From: Psococerastis gibbosa
Lineage: Eukaryota; Arthropoda; Insecta; Psocodea; Psocidae
DNA length: 64,000 bases
Reading direction: 5' to 3'
NCBI GenBank assembly: GCA_963971405.1
Contig: OZ020492.1
Span: forward strand, 13,752,151 to 13,816,150
A program made the translations under genes and the position numbers. How positions within the stretch are numbered: the stretch's first letter is position 1; the number at the start of each line of letters is the position of its first letter. Shown here one piece after another: positions 21,075 through 34,800 of this stretch. The notes under the pieces were generated by a model. The model saw only the letters and a list, made by a program, of their open reading frames with translations, searched no databases and had not been told where the DNA came from.

Positions 21075-22516
21075 TTCGTAAAAACCACTTTTTTGGGTTC
21101 CTGGGGCCTCAAAACGTATAAATCCGTTGAAATCTCGGAATCGAAAATTTCGACCGTCACAAAGCTTTCCTTATATACTACGCATAAATTGGAAAGCAAT
21201 AAACCCACGAAAACCAATCGCTTTAATTGAACTTTTGCACCTGCCCCCCCCCCCCTCTCTGGATCCAATTCTTGCTACGCCCGTGTATTTATATATTTAA
21301 GGAGGCTGTTTACAAACATGGCCAATTCCATGTTGTAGAAATTTTCAGGAGAGCGGATTTTCTGTTGAAAATTACATTAAGTTTATAGCTAACCTTATAT
21401 ATGTAGACTTCTCAGCGCTTCTGTGTGCAATCTGGCTGCTTTTGACATTTTATTTTACAACGTGCAGGTGGACATTAAAATATTCTGCAAGGTCGGATCA
21501 AAACCCCATTTTGTGAAAAAAATGGAGTTGGCCACGTTTGTAACCAAAGCTCCTCATTTAAAGTTCTATCAATTCTGGATTTGAAAAAGTCATAGGAAAA
21601 AAAAAATAGTAGGTACAATATCGTGTGGTCATACTGAATTTCAGCATGATGTCAACAATAGCAGAAGCAGTAAACTAGCTAGGCTACGACGAGTATACTT
21701 ACACTGTCGCAGCTGTGACCCTTCAGCATTGCTTACTTGCCAGCCAATGACCTGCGCTGCCCACTGGCTCATTTTCTGGAAACCATTGCGACATCCCCAC
21801 ACCGCTAACGTATCTGGGTTAAATGGCCCGGCACTTTGCCTAATACTCCATTACAGAGCCGTATTTCATTGCCCTGTACGCAGGGCCGTAGACGGAATCA
21901 GTGGACCTCGTGCCAAGGAGAAAATAGGGTCCCTCCCCGGAACGAGTTACGTAAGGAAGTACAAAAGATGCGTGTAGAAGTTAATTATTCTTCTTCAAGT
22001 TGGTTGGCAGGAACATGTGGCGTCGATGCCTGCACTCCGCTCGATCCTGGCACACCCTCTTCAGCTCCACGTATGTATAGAAGTCTAAGTGTACAAATGC
22101 AATTTGTGAAGATTTTGCGATAACTGAACTATACGGCCTTGCTGAAACGCAGATCTATTTAATAGGCCAATCAGTATAACAGCAGTGGCGTGCTGAGTTG
22201 CTGAACAAAGTGCATTTGACAATCAGTACACCAATGAAAAAAAATTTAAGGTTCTTAACTTCAAGTGCATTTATCTCAAAATAAGTTTACTGCAGTTATA
22301 CAATTTGGCTTCCATACGCTTCTAATTATAAATTAAGTAAACCCGCCCCACGAAGAAGGGGGGTTGGGGGACCAGCTGTTGGTAGCCTACTTTTGGATTT
22401 CTTGCTCCGGATGTGGGCTAAGCGAGGAATATTTGACTTGGATGCATTTATTAATTTTCAATATTTTGGATTAGTTTTGCCATTCCTGATCAGTCATATT
22501 AGCTACTTTACGCTCA

Positions 22517-22716
22517 CTGTGGCGGATCAACGGATGGGGTCACAGGGTCATGACCCCCTTCAAGCGCCCTGACGGGCGCCAAAATGAGACGGATTTAGTA
22601 ACAATAAATATTGTCTAATTAACAAAAGATGTGTAATAAAAAATAGGATACTACCAGTCCCTTTGTAAGCAAAGGGCGCCATGACCCATTTAAATAAAAA
22701 ACTGGATCGGCCACTG
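22517..22716 (+). mobile_element. hAT-like MITE with 7/8 target duplication
   Basis: It starts CTGTGGCGGATC and ends GATCGGCCACTG. The flanks are TACGCTCA (22509-22516) and AACGCTCA (22717-22724). The interior (GTCATGACCCCCTTCAAGCG, AGCAAAGGGCGCCATGACCC) matches 53852-54071, so the two are copies of one family. Confidence 0.85.
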
Positions 22717-23309
22717 AACGCTCACCTAATAGTCCCGGGTATACGGCCCTGCCAGTACGAAGAACCTACCATTTAGGCTAAGATAAAGAAATCTCGTGTC
22801 GGCTGCGACATGTGGCCGATGGCCAAGCGGCGAGGAGAGCTACGATATCCTACACTCCAGGGCTGGAGAAGGGTGGCAAGAGTGAAGCTAAGATGTCAAG
22901 AGTGAACTTATGCTGTCCAGAGAGACTTAAAAAGTCCTAAGCGGCATCGAAGAGCGCTGAATCGTTTTGAATTGAATTGAAATTTTTCGGGGTTGGGCCC
23001 GTATTAGATACAATAGGTAGTTGGAAAAAAAAACTATAAATTTCGAAATTGCACTAACCAGTAAGCGACTAGAATGGATGGTGACGTCAATGTTGTGATT
23101 TTTCTGTGGCATAAAAAATCTATAGGGAACCGTTTGAAGGGGAATATGAAGAGGTAATACCGGTATAGGTGCAGGGCAATATGTTGAATAAAGCATTGAA
23201 TGTGCTTATTAAGGGCCCCTGGTGCACCGGATTGGCTCTCTACTACCTCATTTATATACGCATTTTATTTGTTGCAGTCCTGTTTAAGGCTGGATACCAT
23301 ATTCTGACT

Positions 23310-23412
23310 TTTAGTTCTGAAGATGTCGACCCGCGGATGTTGACGAAACGTTTGGAAGTATGCTTTCAGAACGACCATGGCCTATCATCCCGGATTCTAC
23401 TGCTTCGTCACG
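23310..23412. repeat. Dispersed repeat shared with 17870-17970
   Basis: GATGTTGACGAAACGTTTGG and ATGCTTTCAGAACGACCATG match the earlier copy; the ends are not resolved. Confidence 0.5.
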
Positions 23413-26104
23413 TAACTCCGGACGTGAATGTGCTTGTACGATAATAATTATTAAATTATTTTGCCGTCAAACACTGTTCAAAGATTTCCACACGACTTAA
23501 CGCTGCATCGTAATGGGTAGGCACTCATGTGGACAGGGGCAGATGCACCCTTAAGCTTACCCAGAATGCCCCCTCATCAACTCCTGGCTCTGCTATTGTC
23601 TAAGGCAGTCAGTGGCGGTCCCACATGTGCAAGGTACGGTTTTGTTGCCCCCCCCCCCCTGAACATGTTATTTCAATGAAGAATTATAACTATCATCTAC
23701 ACAAATTCCAAATATGTAAGCCTACACAAATAAACAGCAAATCGGTCAATTACGTCATGGCTGCAGAATACAGCTGAATTGGATCCTAAATTTAAGTGTT
23801 TCTTCTCTTTTTCATTTTTATTTCACTGGTAGCTCTTAATTTAGTTCGTTAATAATATTTGCTCGTGTCAGAATGGAGTCCTTGCGGCGCACCTCTTGCA
23901 CCTGCCTTGGGCCACCCTTGAAACCCTTAGGGTACCTATACGTATAAAATTTCGTCGTAATTATCCAAGGACACTTTCCTTTGTAGTGTAGTTCACTCTA
24001 ACTTCCTTTGATTAGGCTAATCAGAGAGACCAGACCTTCTCATATGACCGTTCCCCCAAGGGCGTCCACAGGAAGGGGCAGCTGCCCCCATTCAGAATAT
24101 AAGCAACATGCCGCTGTTGAAAAAAATCAGGACAATAAAACGCCTAAACAGCTGTGCTTTAATGAGCCCAAATATGGAAAGATATTATAGAAAATGAAAA
24201 GTATCGCAAAAATTATCATTAAACGCACGAAAGCCTTGTCCTTGCCGTATTTAGCCTAATACTTTACGTTTAAATACTCTTGCAAACATAGCGGACAATT
24301 GAGAGCGCATGCTCTTTTTCGAGGGGCGAACCATGAGGCTTCAAGCCTCGCGCTTTGTTAGGCCTCGCGCATGGTCTAAAGTTGTCAATCAAGAAACCCG
24401 CTTCACCTCCTGTGGGTCCCCCCATATGGAGTGTGGGGAACAAGCCTTCGTTCGTAAAATCTAAATTTTTTTGCTGTCAATATGTGTGTAGAACCATACT
24501 ATTGCGCATATATATTTAAATTTTTTTAATTAATTAATTCAAAAGCCTTGTCTTGGTTTGTATAAAGTCGTAACTTTACAGCGGTCAAAATGCATATATA
24601 TCCCGCCCACCTCCCCAATAGAAAATTGTGCGGATGCCCTTGCTTGAGCTTTTACTCCAACGCAACACTTACTACTAATTTGTATACCTGCCCTACTCAA
24701 CTATAACCAACATTTTATAACATACAATAATATAATTGATGAATAATAAGTTATCGAATTATTAAGTTAAATTCCTGAATAAGAAAGGCTACATACGATG
24801 TTACCTGTTTATCATTATAGCCAATGCCATTAATAGGCCACAGGTACAGCAAATTCTTCGTAACCCGTTTTATTATAACTTAGTATGGACCTATTGTACA
24901 GTATGGACTAATAGTACAGTATGGACCTATTGTACAGTACGAACAAGAGGGTGTACGCTTATTCACATTTATTATTGTCGGCTTCATTAGCGTAAATAGA
25001 CTCATCAGACCACTATCCACTTTGGTTGGTGATTTGGCTCTTGGGGGGAAAAAAAGGAAAACAGGCTCAATTTTCAGGAAAAAAAAATTGCACAAAACTA
25101 ATTTATTCGCAAAACCTTTCCATTGATGCCTCTTCCGATATGAATATGATTTAGGTGTAAAATATAAATAAAAATAAAAAACACTATATCAGGTTGCTTT
25201 CTCTGGAAATTTTCATTTAAGAAAAACAAATGGAAAAAAATGCATACCTCCCTAATGAATTGCATGCTGTTCCATAATGCATTATATTCTGTTTGTTGCT
25301 ACAATTGATCAATCGAGCGTTGTAATTCCTTGGGTCTACAATTGTGGCAGCGGAATATATAACGCTTTGGGCAGTTATTTGCCATTGATGGTGAGAGAAC
25401 CCATTGATTATTACCTACTTAAGTTTTATTCAGTACGATACACTAAAATTAAAGCATACCAGCTGTCTCATCCACCTGATTTTTCTATAGTCTATGAAGA
25501 AGTCAATGGCGTATCCAAGATTTTCAACAAATAGTAGATGCCTTCATTTTTACATAGAGTAGTAGTAAGGAGTGTCATAGGTGGTTAGTTGTGTATGCGT
25601 GTGGGTTGGCAAACTGCTACCGGGAGCCCATTAGGCCATAAGGCCGTCCAAGGACAATCCAAAAACAGTTTGCCATTGCTTACATTGAAACAGGGTTTAT
25701 AAAGTGTATTCACAAAGTTGAAAGGTATCAAGTTAACAGTCTTATCCAATTTGAGTGGACTTCTGGGTGATGCAACAAATATAAACAAACATGGCTGTCA
25801 TTCCATTTAATTATAGATCGCAGCACCGCTTTAAAAGTTTAACTAGTTGAAGTGCGTTTAGCTAACTGGCTGGTTGGCTTAGTTTTCCATTTCCACGAGT
25901 GTTAACTTAACTCGACTTAACACATTTGACTAGGGATAACCATTTAACACTAACATTGTGAATTGTATGTGTCATGGTATATTATAATTGGGGTACTGTT
26001 ATGTAGGCTGCAAAATAAGGCTTTCTAAGACTGCTCAGTGGAGTAACGGAAGTGTTTAGTGAATAATATTTTACGTTGATAAAAACACAGTATATTTGAA
26101 TGGA

Positions 26105-26152
26105 TTCTTACTTTCGCTTGAAAGGTTGTTGGTTCGAGTCCCACACTTGCTA
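26105..26152 (+). repeat. SINE family A head fragment
   Basis: GAAAGGTTGTTGGTTCGAGT-CCCACACTTGCTA contains the B box of family A only. Confidence 0.6.
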
Positions 26153-26435
26153 TACATTTTTGACGAGCATTGTGATGATCGAAATTTTCAACCCAAACCA
26201 GTAGTTTTTACGAAATGTAGCATTTCGGTCTGACTGTTCTTCGATTTGTGATCAAACTACTCAATGGATTTTGATGACATTCTATGTTCATGTTAACAAC
26301 ATTATTGTCCAGGGACTTTTATTTCATTTTTAGTATAACTCTAATTTGGGGTTCTTATTCTCCAAAAACCGGCAGAAAACTTTCTTTTAAATTCAAATAT
26401 ATTGTAGCTCTTATTAACATGTCCAAAAGGACGTT

Positions 26436-26608
26436 TCTATGAGCCTAGGTCTACTTACAGTGGCCCATTGGTCCCTTGTTTAATGCCAACGACCCCACGG
26501 ATTTCGGACATTATTTATATTGTTTCCGTAAATATTTTGGGCCATTGGCAAACTGGTATACGTCCTCAGTGTCAACCTACGCCGGCTACTAGCGATAATG
26601 GACAATTA
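26436..26608 (+). repeat. Dispersed repeat family I copy
   Basis: CCCACGGATTTCGGACATTA, TTGGGCCATTGGCAAACTGG and CTAGCGATAATGGACAA match the 12187 copy. Confidence 0.7.
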
Positions 26609-28672
26609 GGTAAGTAAATACATAAATCAATAAATCAATTTTAGCCGAGAGGGGACTGAACTCCTTGAGTACGCCATTGATCGACGTTGTTATGGTTAAG
26701 TAAAAATTACAATTTTTCTACCTTTATCTGTACTGACCTCTTGATTTCACTACCTGCAGTAGATATGTTTAATATTTTTTATCCGATTGGTAAAATTATA
26801 AAACTAAATGCACATTAATCTATGATAAATAAAGCTGGAAGATAATTGGCAACGTTGCGACTGATACTTTTCGTATGGTTAAAAACAAGACTGCTACATT
26901 TCGCCCCTAAATTAAAAAAACTTTTAACAAATTGTAAAAAAATGTTCAACAATTAATTGATGGCAATCCGCGAATTGTTTTAAGCAATATTAAACAATTT
27001 GAAAAAGCAAGTATGAGTAGGAAAATTTAACAAATTTGTACTAATTTAGTTAAACAAACATGCAACCACTAATAAAAGAAATACGCATATACATTGTATA
27101 CGACATATTATGTATAATACTAAATCACCCTTTGTGAAATTGTGTACAAAATAAATTTTTATTTATAAATAAACTTGATAATGTTTCATTTCTCCGAAAG
27201 TCACTAGTAGAGATATTCTCACTTTGATTCACCCTGGAGAAACTCAATTTGAAAATATGATTTAAAACGTAGGTGAAAAAATGAATACGCAAAAACGTAA
27301 CCTATTTACATCAAAACAAATTAATATTCAGGGCCATAAAGGAAACAGTCTTGTTTTCAAGCAAATGCAAATCTGACTATTCTCTACCATAGTTACACTA
27401 TGTACACATAGGCATTGACTACATATCACTATAGTGATATGTAGTATATTAATGATAGATAAGAATCACAAAAGTGAAAAAACAAATATTTTGAGGCATG
27501 ATGATTAGATGAAAAATTTTGCCTCCAAACTTGTGAAAATGTCTGTGATGCGCCGCATAGTTTTATAGTATATATTATCTTTCAACAAATAGTAGCAGTC
27601 TTACAATACACGAAATTCATTGTAAAAAAGCATTTGTAACGTTTACATTAAAAGGTAGATTTTAAATAGGCAGTCTATTAGTTTGTTTCACGACTTGCCG
27701 CCCAGGCCAAATTTCATAAATATTAGCTCTTTGCCTTTTGAGAGAAGGTCCGCTCCAGCCTCAACTGCTCCGCTACCCGAAGACGTCAGCTCACTAAGTT
27801 TTCCCATGATGTTTGGTGCTTGAAATGGGCTCTAAAAAAAACGTAAAATTCTATTTTAGCTCTGCCATAATTGTCAGCATTTTCAACAAAAATAATACAC
27901 AATTAATCTTTGTATTTACTCAGGGCCGGCCGGCAAACAGGCCATGATTACCTCCTACATCGTTTACACAGAAACAATGGCATTTGTCCACTTTACCAGA
28001 CAGCGAGGATGGACTTGACACTTGGCACTTGACAAACAATCCCACCAACTACAGGTGTATCGGCAGACACTGCGAGGCTCGGCTTCGGATCGCCAAAAGC
28101 CAAAGACGGGCAAGCCCTTCAAAAGAACTGGTGCGAGTGGACCCGTACATGCTATCCTATTTATCAAATAGTATTGGTACCGTAATAGATAATTATGAGT
28201 ACTGTAGAATGAAACTAAATGTCCTAGGGTTAAATTTCAGTTGCCTCAATTTTTCCTATCCTTAAGGACTGAATTGCTCGATGCGATGGGACACTTTTCT
28301 AGTCTATGTCTATTATGGACAGGTGAATATAATATAACACAATAATTATGTCATTGTATGCAATGCATTGGGGTACGGATAATACATAATTTCTTCAAAA
28401 AATATTTTTTTTCAAAACCAAAACTTTGTTTGGGAAAGCTATTGAACGTTTTTTTTCTCTATTAAGCATCTACAACGTAACTGAAGTTAGAAGACACCGA
28501 TAAAAATTTCCTCAAAAAAATAATTGTTAATAATTTTCATGCAGGCTAGGAGTGTAAATCCGTCGAAATATCATTCTCGAAAATTGTGACCATCACAAAG
28601 CTTTACTTATACAGTTATACTACTAACTTACCCTATAAATAGGAAAGAATTTATAATAATCAATTAATGTAA

Positions 28673-28830
28673 TTAGCGAACCTGAGGGAGGAAATTTGAG
28701 GGCTGCGGCTGCGGCTGCGTGGGCGAGTCCTTGTTGTTGGGGATGACAAAGTCAGGCACAACTGCAGGTACGCCCTTCATCTGCCGCTCCTGATGATGTT
28801 GACTGGCTATTGGCTGCTGTGTGCTGCTTT
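28673..28830 (-). CDS. Rim-BP: RIM-BP terminal exon 21 (Gln/Pro-rich tail)
   Basis: Acceptor GTTGCAG, then a frame reading [19 protein letters not shown] and [19 protein letters not shown], ending NFLPQVR and TAA. It begins two bases into a codon (Glu, G|AA) in agreement with exon 20. A GTTCGC six bases before the stop could be a weak donor, but it fits the consensus poorly; I prefer a terminal exon. Confidence 0.8.
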
Positions 28831-31800
28831 CTGCAACAATATTACCGAATTATGAAGTTTGCCCGATATTCGTAATTATTGTCCAGTTGATGTCCCATGA
28901 TAACATGCGGCATTAATATATCCTTAGACCTTAAGCATAGCTACCCAACTTGCAATGTTTGATTGTTTTGGTATAGTTACGGGTCTACACCTGCGTCTAT
29001 TGACTAAGAATGAAAAGCCGACGGTAAGAGGAGTGTTTGGTACAGTGGTCAGCATGCCACCCCGGCAAGTTGGTGATTCGCGTTCGAATCCTGTTCCTTT
29101 TTAATTCCCTGATTGTTCGGTAGGTACTCACGTACCACTATTGTTTTTCTTAATCATTCTTTTGGGGTACTTGTGCTTATGTTCTTAAGCCTGTTGTACC
29201 CCTCCACTAAGTATTACTACTAGTTCCTCAAGATTCAGTTCCTTAGTAAAGACCTAGTATCTTGCGGGACTCTTTCCTGGTAACACTTTTCTTACTCAGG
29301 TATGCTTTCTGACCGGTTTAGGTAGCTTCTAACATGTACACTGGTATTGAGACTAATAAACAGCAGAAATCGGGTATATGATAACATATTCAAACGTACC
29401 TGAATACTGATTAGATAAATTATAATGATTAGGATGGTGCTGGTCTGATCTACTACCACTTGTCAGTCCGTTGGGCGCGGGGTGTGGCAACGTCGCTTGT
29501 CCCCTCCCCATTCCACCCTGAAAATTGATAAACTATACAATCTTTTTTTCACTGACAGTTAACACAAATAATAATGGGTGTATAAAGAAAGAAATAAACC
29601 TAGTGGAGTCAGAGCAAAAGAACCCTTCCCTCTCAACTAGGAAGGACCGGGTCCACAGACTGTGCATGCTTTCCGAAGCATGGCCCGAAAATCAAACCAA
29701 TGTGGGACTCGGAACGGCATCTTTTTCGGTGTGAACGAACAAGAAATCAGTTAATAAATTAATAAATTAATTATCCCCACAGTCATACCCTCTCATGGAT
29801 TTAGCTAAAAGTAGGTACGCAGCTCTCAGTCCTTAATAACCTAGTCACATTTTCTCATCGGGTTTATCTAGTCTCTAATCGTTAGGTGTAACTGTGCTAG
29901 TGGGTTTCCCTCTGTTGACGGCAGCTCTTGCCGGCAGCGCTCAGGTTTAATTTACATTAGTGTGTTTCTTCGACAAAGTTAATTTTTTTAACACTTATTT
30001 GGGTTTAATAACACTAGTTTTAATAACATATTTTAATAAAACACTGCTTTATGTTTTGTTTATTAAAATGAGATTGCACGATATCACGAGTAACTTAATT
30101 TTATCTGCATCTTTTAGGGTGAATATCTACGTCGTCAACGCTAATGTTTAATAGCGTTTGAATTAATTTTATGTTAAATAAGGCTTTCAGTGGCATAATT
30201 ACTAAGGCTTCCACGGCTTGAGATAGACTTCTAAGATTACATCTCAGTGCCCAGTTCTACTGAAATATCTGGAAATTTCAGATCGTCCACGGCCCATCAG
30301 CCTGGATTTCACTGATCTCAATACTATCGGTTCTAAAACCTAAGAAAAAGAGACCAGAACTCAACCAATTAATTTTTGGGTGAAAGTCTGAACCTGTTCT
30401 GGGACGTCTTGCATATTGCAAAACCCAATTAAAAAACAGGTTTTCTCTGCAACACTAGGAAACATATAGTCTCCAAAAAAGTTTTAATTGCCGACTAATT
30501 TCATATAAATATTTGTTACATTTATATTTTTTATATTTATTGCTTAATATGCGCATTAAGCTGGTCGTAGTACGTGTTCTTCTAAATACCTTGCCATGAT
30601 AGTCAGTGCATCGTGACAGATCACTCGCTAAATTTGTTACAATTATTATGTATTGCAAGAAAATAAAAAGGTGCATGGGGCGCTAAATTATTGCTTATTA
30701 TAATGCCTGCTTGGTGAATTTTTCAATGAAAATGCTTTACACCTTAACGGGAAGGTGTCCGTAGATATTGGCTATTTGATTTGCATTTTATTGGACTTCT
30801 AGGTCTGTTTGCAAATAAATGATTATTTTATTTATTTATTTTACCCCTGCATAACCACATAAACTGTAATTTTTTTATTAAATTTCATACGTAAGTTTAA
30901 AAGCTTTAGTCGAAGAAGACTATCTCTACCACAATAATTCAAGGGATGTTTAGTTTAAGGTGTTATAATTTGTCCATGAATTTAAATACGTTGGCGAAAC
31001 GTTTAATATATTGTATTATAAGCCTAACCGTATAGATAATTGAATAAATAAACCTAATACTTGGTAGATTAAACAAATTATACATATATATATGCAATAT
31101 ATGTTATTTCAATTTCAGCGTACGATATATGACAAGACTATTTGCCATGCGATTTTCAGTATTTTTGAGCGCCAGAAGGTATGCATGGGGCACCATAGCC
31201 CCATGGTTTCCTAGATTAACTAAAATGTCATTAACACGATGCAATGAGGTTCATTAAGGGAGTTGACGCAGCTAGAAGCATGCAAGAGCATTTTCCATGC
31301 CTAAATTGAAATAAATCTTATCTCAGGTCAGAGAGCGTATTTCAAAACTACCTAAATTAGCTTTTTCTTTGATTTAACGCACTAATTATTGCAACTAACT
31401 ACCCTTATTTAGTTAGTAAAGCGGGTTCTATGATGACGTAATTAAAATATCCGTACAATTCTGAAGAAAAAAACAATTAAAAAAAAAAAAAATTTGTTTA
31501 CATCTGCGTATTTTATGCGGGGAAACATGGCAGCTATAATTAGTACCATGAAATAGGGGCCCATAATGCATGATTTGAATGCTTGGTTAATCTCTGTGGC
31601 TCAGGGGAGGTTATGAATGCATTATTAATATATAGGCCTATGCATGAATGGATGAGTGAATATTAATATTCATGCTCTACAAACTTACAGCTTTTATATA
31701 TTCTTGTGCCATTTCCAAAATGCTAATTTTAATTAAAAGTGACTTTGCGTTTAAAAAAACGTCCGGCGTGCGTAGTTTAGCTAGTAGAAAAATGGATAAT

Positions 31801-34800
31801 GGAACGGAAGATCGCGGTTTGCGACGCTTTACCAAATAAAAATGTTCAACCGTGAGTCCATCCAAACGCCAAGGGCCCTTTGCTTTCAGTGGTAGGGAAT
31901 AAACGCCGCTGCTGGGAATGTAGCTCACCACGATCCTCACATAGGCGGGGTTTCCACATACGTCAATGGTCAATGGCTAATGTGATATTGACGTTTTAGC
32001 AGACATTAAAGACACACTAAAAATGTCTGCTACCACGTCAAAACCATACTTACCATTGACCATTAACGTATGTGGAAACCCCGCCTTAGAGCTGTGTGGA
32101 CAAGCATGATACTTTACCAGCCCTTGAACCTTTGATCGGTTGTTGTGCCACGATTTTTTGTAAAACATCGAATACACAGCTTAAAAAAAAAAAAAAAAAA
32201 AAAATGCAAATGCAAAAAAGCATTTTTGAAAATCTTTCTCTACGTAATATTCTACTATAGTACTATATTATTCGATACTTAAAAAAAAAAAAAATCTTGG
32301 CACAACAAACGATCAGTGTTTGTCGGTTTTAACAGTTTTTTTTTGGCACGAAAGCTCTATTAGAGTTTTAACCTGAGACTGGTTGAGGATCCTTTCTCTA
32401 GAGTCTAGAATCTAGATCAGTACTTTCTTTGGGATATTATGGTCTCCAGCATTTCCAGGAGCCCCGTTTTTCCCACCGATGAAGATAATGCACCCACTAG
32501 GGTTGGGAGGACCCAGATCAGAAGGAAAATTTACCTTTGTTGCCGAGTTTCGAACCTGGAACTCTTGTTTCACAGTCCAGTTCTCTAGCAGCTGGACTAT
32601 TCAGTAAGATAAGAAGAATATTCTTTAATTAATCAATAATTAGACCGGATGTTTCATTTAGCATTTTTGGCATGTTTTGGGAGTTCCCTAAAAAATTTGT
32701 AAAGCAAGCAACTTCTTCATTAAAACTTCATTTTGCAACTGGCACATGAACAAGTTACGGTACCTTTCATCAAATTGCACGAAACATGCACGAAACACAA
32801 TCCACAAATTCGTATATTTATGTAAGGAATTATTTATATTTACAATAGCACATGTTTTTTTATGTTATGATACAGCATGTGTACTACATTAATACAGTTG
32901 TTTATTTAAGTCTGTAGTTAAGGGGAAAAATTTTGAAAGTTATCTACGCTACATTCATGAGCAAAAAGTCGCACGTGACGTGCCATTTTGATTGGTAATT
33001 GATAGAATAGATTTGGTTATTTTACACTATTGATTGCTATCGAAATGACGAGCAAGGCACCTGGGAAAATATCAACAGGTTTAACCCCCTCTCGAAAATA
33101 TATTTTTCTGCAAACCCCCACAATTTCGCACCTATATTTTAAACAATTTCCAATTTTTTCACACATTTCCTCCTGCTTGCAATTAAGTGTTATGTGAATC
33201 ATTGTCAGTCACTTCTAAACTTGTACTGCTATCGAAATGCGTAAGACCTCACTATATCGCGCCTATTTTTAAAAAAATTTAAACCCCCCTCTCCCTCTAA
33301 TAATTCCTAGGTATAGCCTTGATTGGCATAGTGGTAAGGTGCTCGTATCCTTACCCGAGTCTCTACACACCATCAGATCGGAGACCTGTTGTAACTCACC
33401 ACAGGTAGCCTAATACCTATATAGGCGACTAAAGAGGTTATTCGGATACATTCATTTAAATAAAATCAATAAAGAAAAAATAGGGTAACTAGCCAGATTT
33501 GATTTCTTTATCAGCCAGTATTAACGCTAATTTCTTGCACGGAAAGGTAAACAGTCGTAGTAGTATGGTTGGACACAGTCCCAGGCCACGGTGTGGGCCC
33601 ATAGAACAGTGGACCTCCTGATTATAGTGGATTCCGAACCACTTGGGAAACACAGTGAAGTCACACGATTAGTTCGGAGGTGACCAGGACAAGTCTTACC
33701 ATGTTTCCCTACCGGCACTGTGCACACGACCAAGTTATCTGCTCTGCTCTGGTCCGCTGGATTCAACTTGGTATGGCGGCCGGCTAAGGTAAACAGTAAG
33801 TTGAAAGTCATCGCAGAACCGTTTTATTCATAGAAAATAGACCGGTTTGGGTGTAAGCTATTAAAAACGCCATGATGCGACAAACCATATAGATAGTATA
33901 GGCCTGATGGCTGGTAAAGAATCCTCTCTTAACCACTTCTCTACTTGAGATGCAGTAGTCGGCAACATGTCTGGCAGCCCCGTTTTCCTTACCAATGAAG
34001 GTAAGCTACCTATTAGGGTTGGGTGCGGACCGAGTGCCAGGCAGAAAATTTTCCATTTTTTGTCTTGAACCTCGAACCTCCGTTTCAGTCTAGTTCTCTA
34101 CCAACTAGACTATTCCTGACCCTCCCCGTAAATTACTAATCAAATCCATTTAAAAATATGCAAAGTAATTTCTTCATAAATTTTCAACTGTTGAATATGC
34201 AATGCCCATATTATAATATAGCTCATTATCCCTACCTATATCATAGAACACTATGTTATAATAAAATATTTACATAGGGCTTGTTATGAAACGAATAAAG
34301 ATATCCGTAATATAGGAGTAAATGATAACTCCATTTAAAAAAATCTGATATACTAGTAGTTATTGATTTCTTGTGCCATAAAAGTAATAAAATAGACTTA
34401 TGAAGGCCCCAATCATGGTACATTATCGTCGATGGAATGTAAGCCTATGCTGATTCATACAGTGTATATTGCTTTATATTTAAGTGCATTATATTGTCTG
34501 CAACCTAAGAAAACTGGCACATTAATTTTTAACTGAAGAGTTCTTCTAGTTAATTAGTACCTACTAGAAGATATACTAATAATAGTAATAGTTTATTATA
34601 AGATTGTCCTATGTTTTCATCTGCACGAATATTACTAATTTTTTTTCTGTTGAAAACCATGGAATTTTACTCCGAAGCTACGTCGCGACAGTAGGTTCTT
34701 TGAAAAATTTTAGTGTATACAGTAATATTTTCCTTTTTTTACATTGTGACCGTTTGACTATAAATAAAGTAAATATGTGCAACAAATTTGTGGGATTGTG

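Larger units (their letters stand above)
23413..28672. other. Intergenic DNA between RIM-BP and NPF, no gene seen
   Basis: Apart from a family A head fragment (26105-26152) and a family I copy (26436-26608) I recognise nothing. It is AT-rich, with short C or G runs at 23650 and 24600. The part just left of 28673 should contain the RIM-BP 3' UTR on the minus strand, but I could not choose a polyadenylation signal with confidence. The part toward 2773 should hold the NPF promoter and non-coding first exon. Confidence 0.4.
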
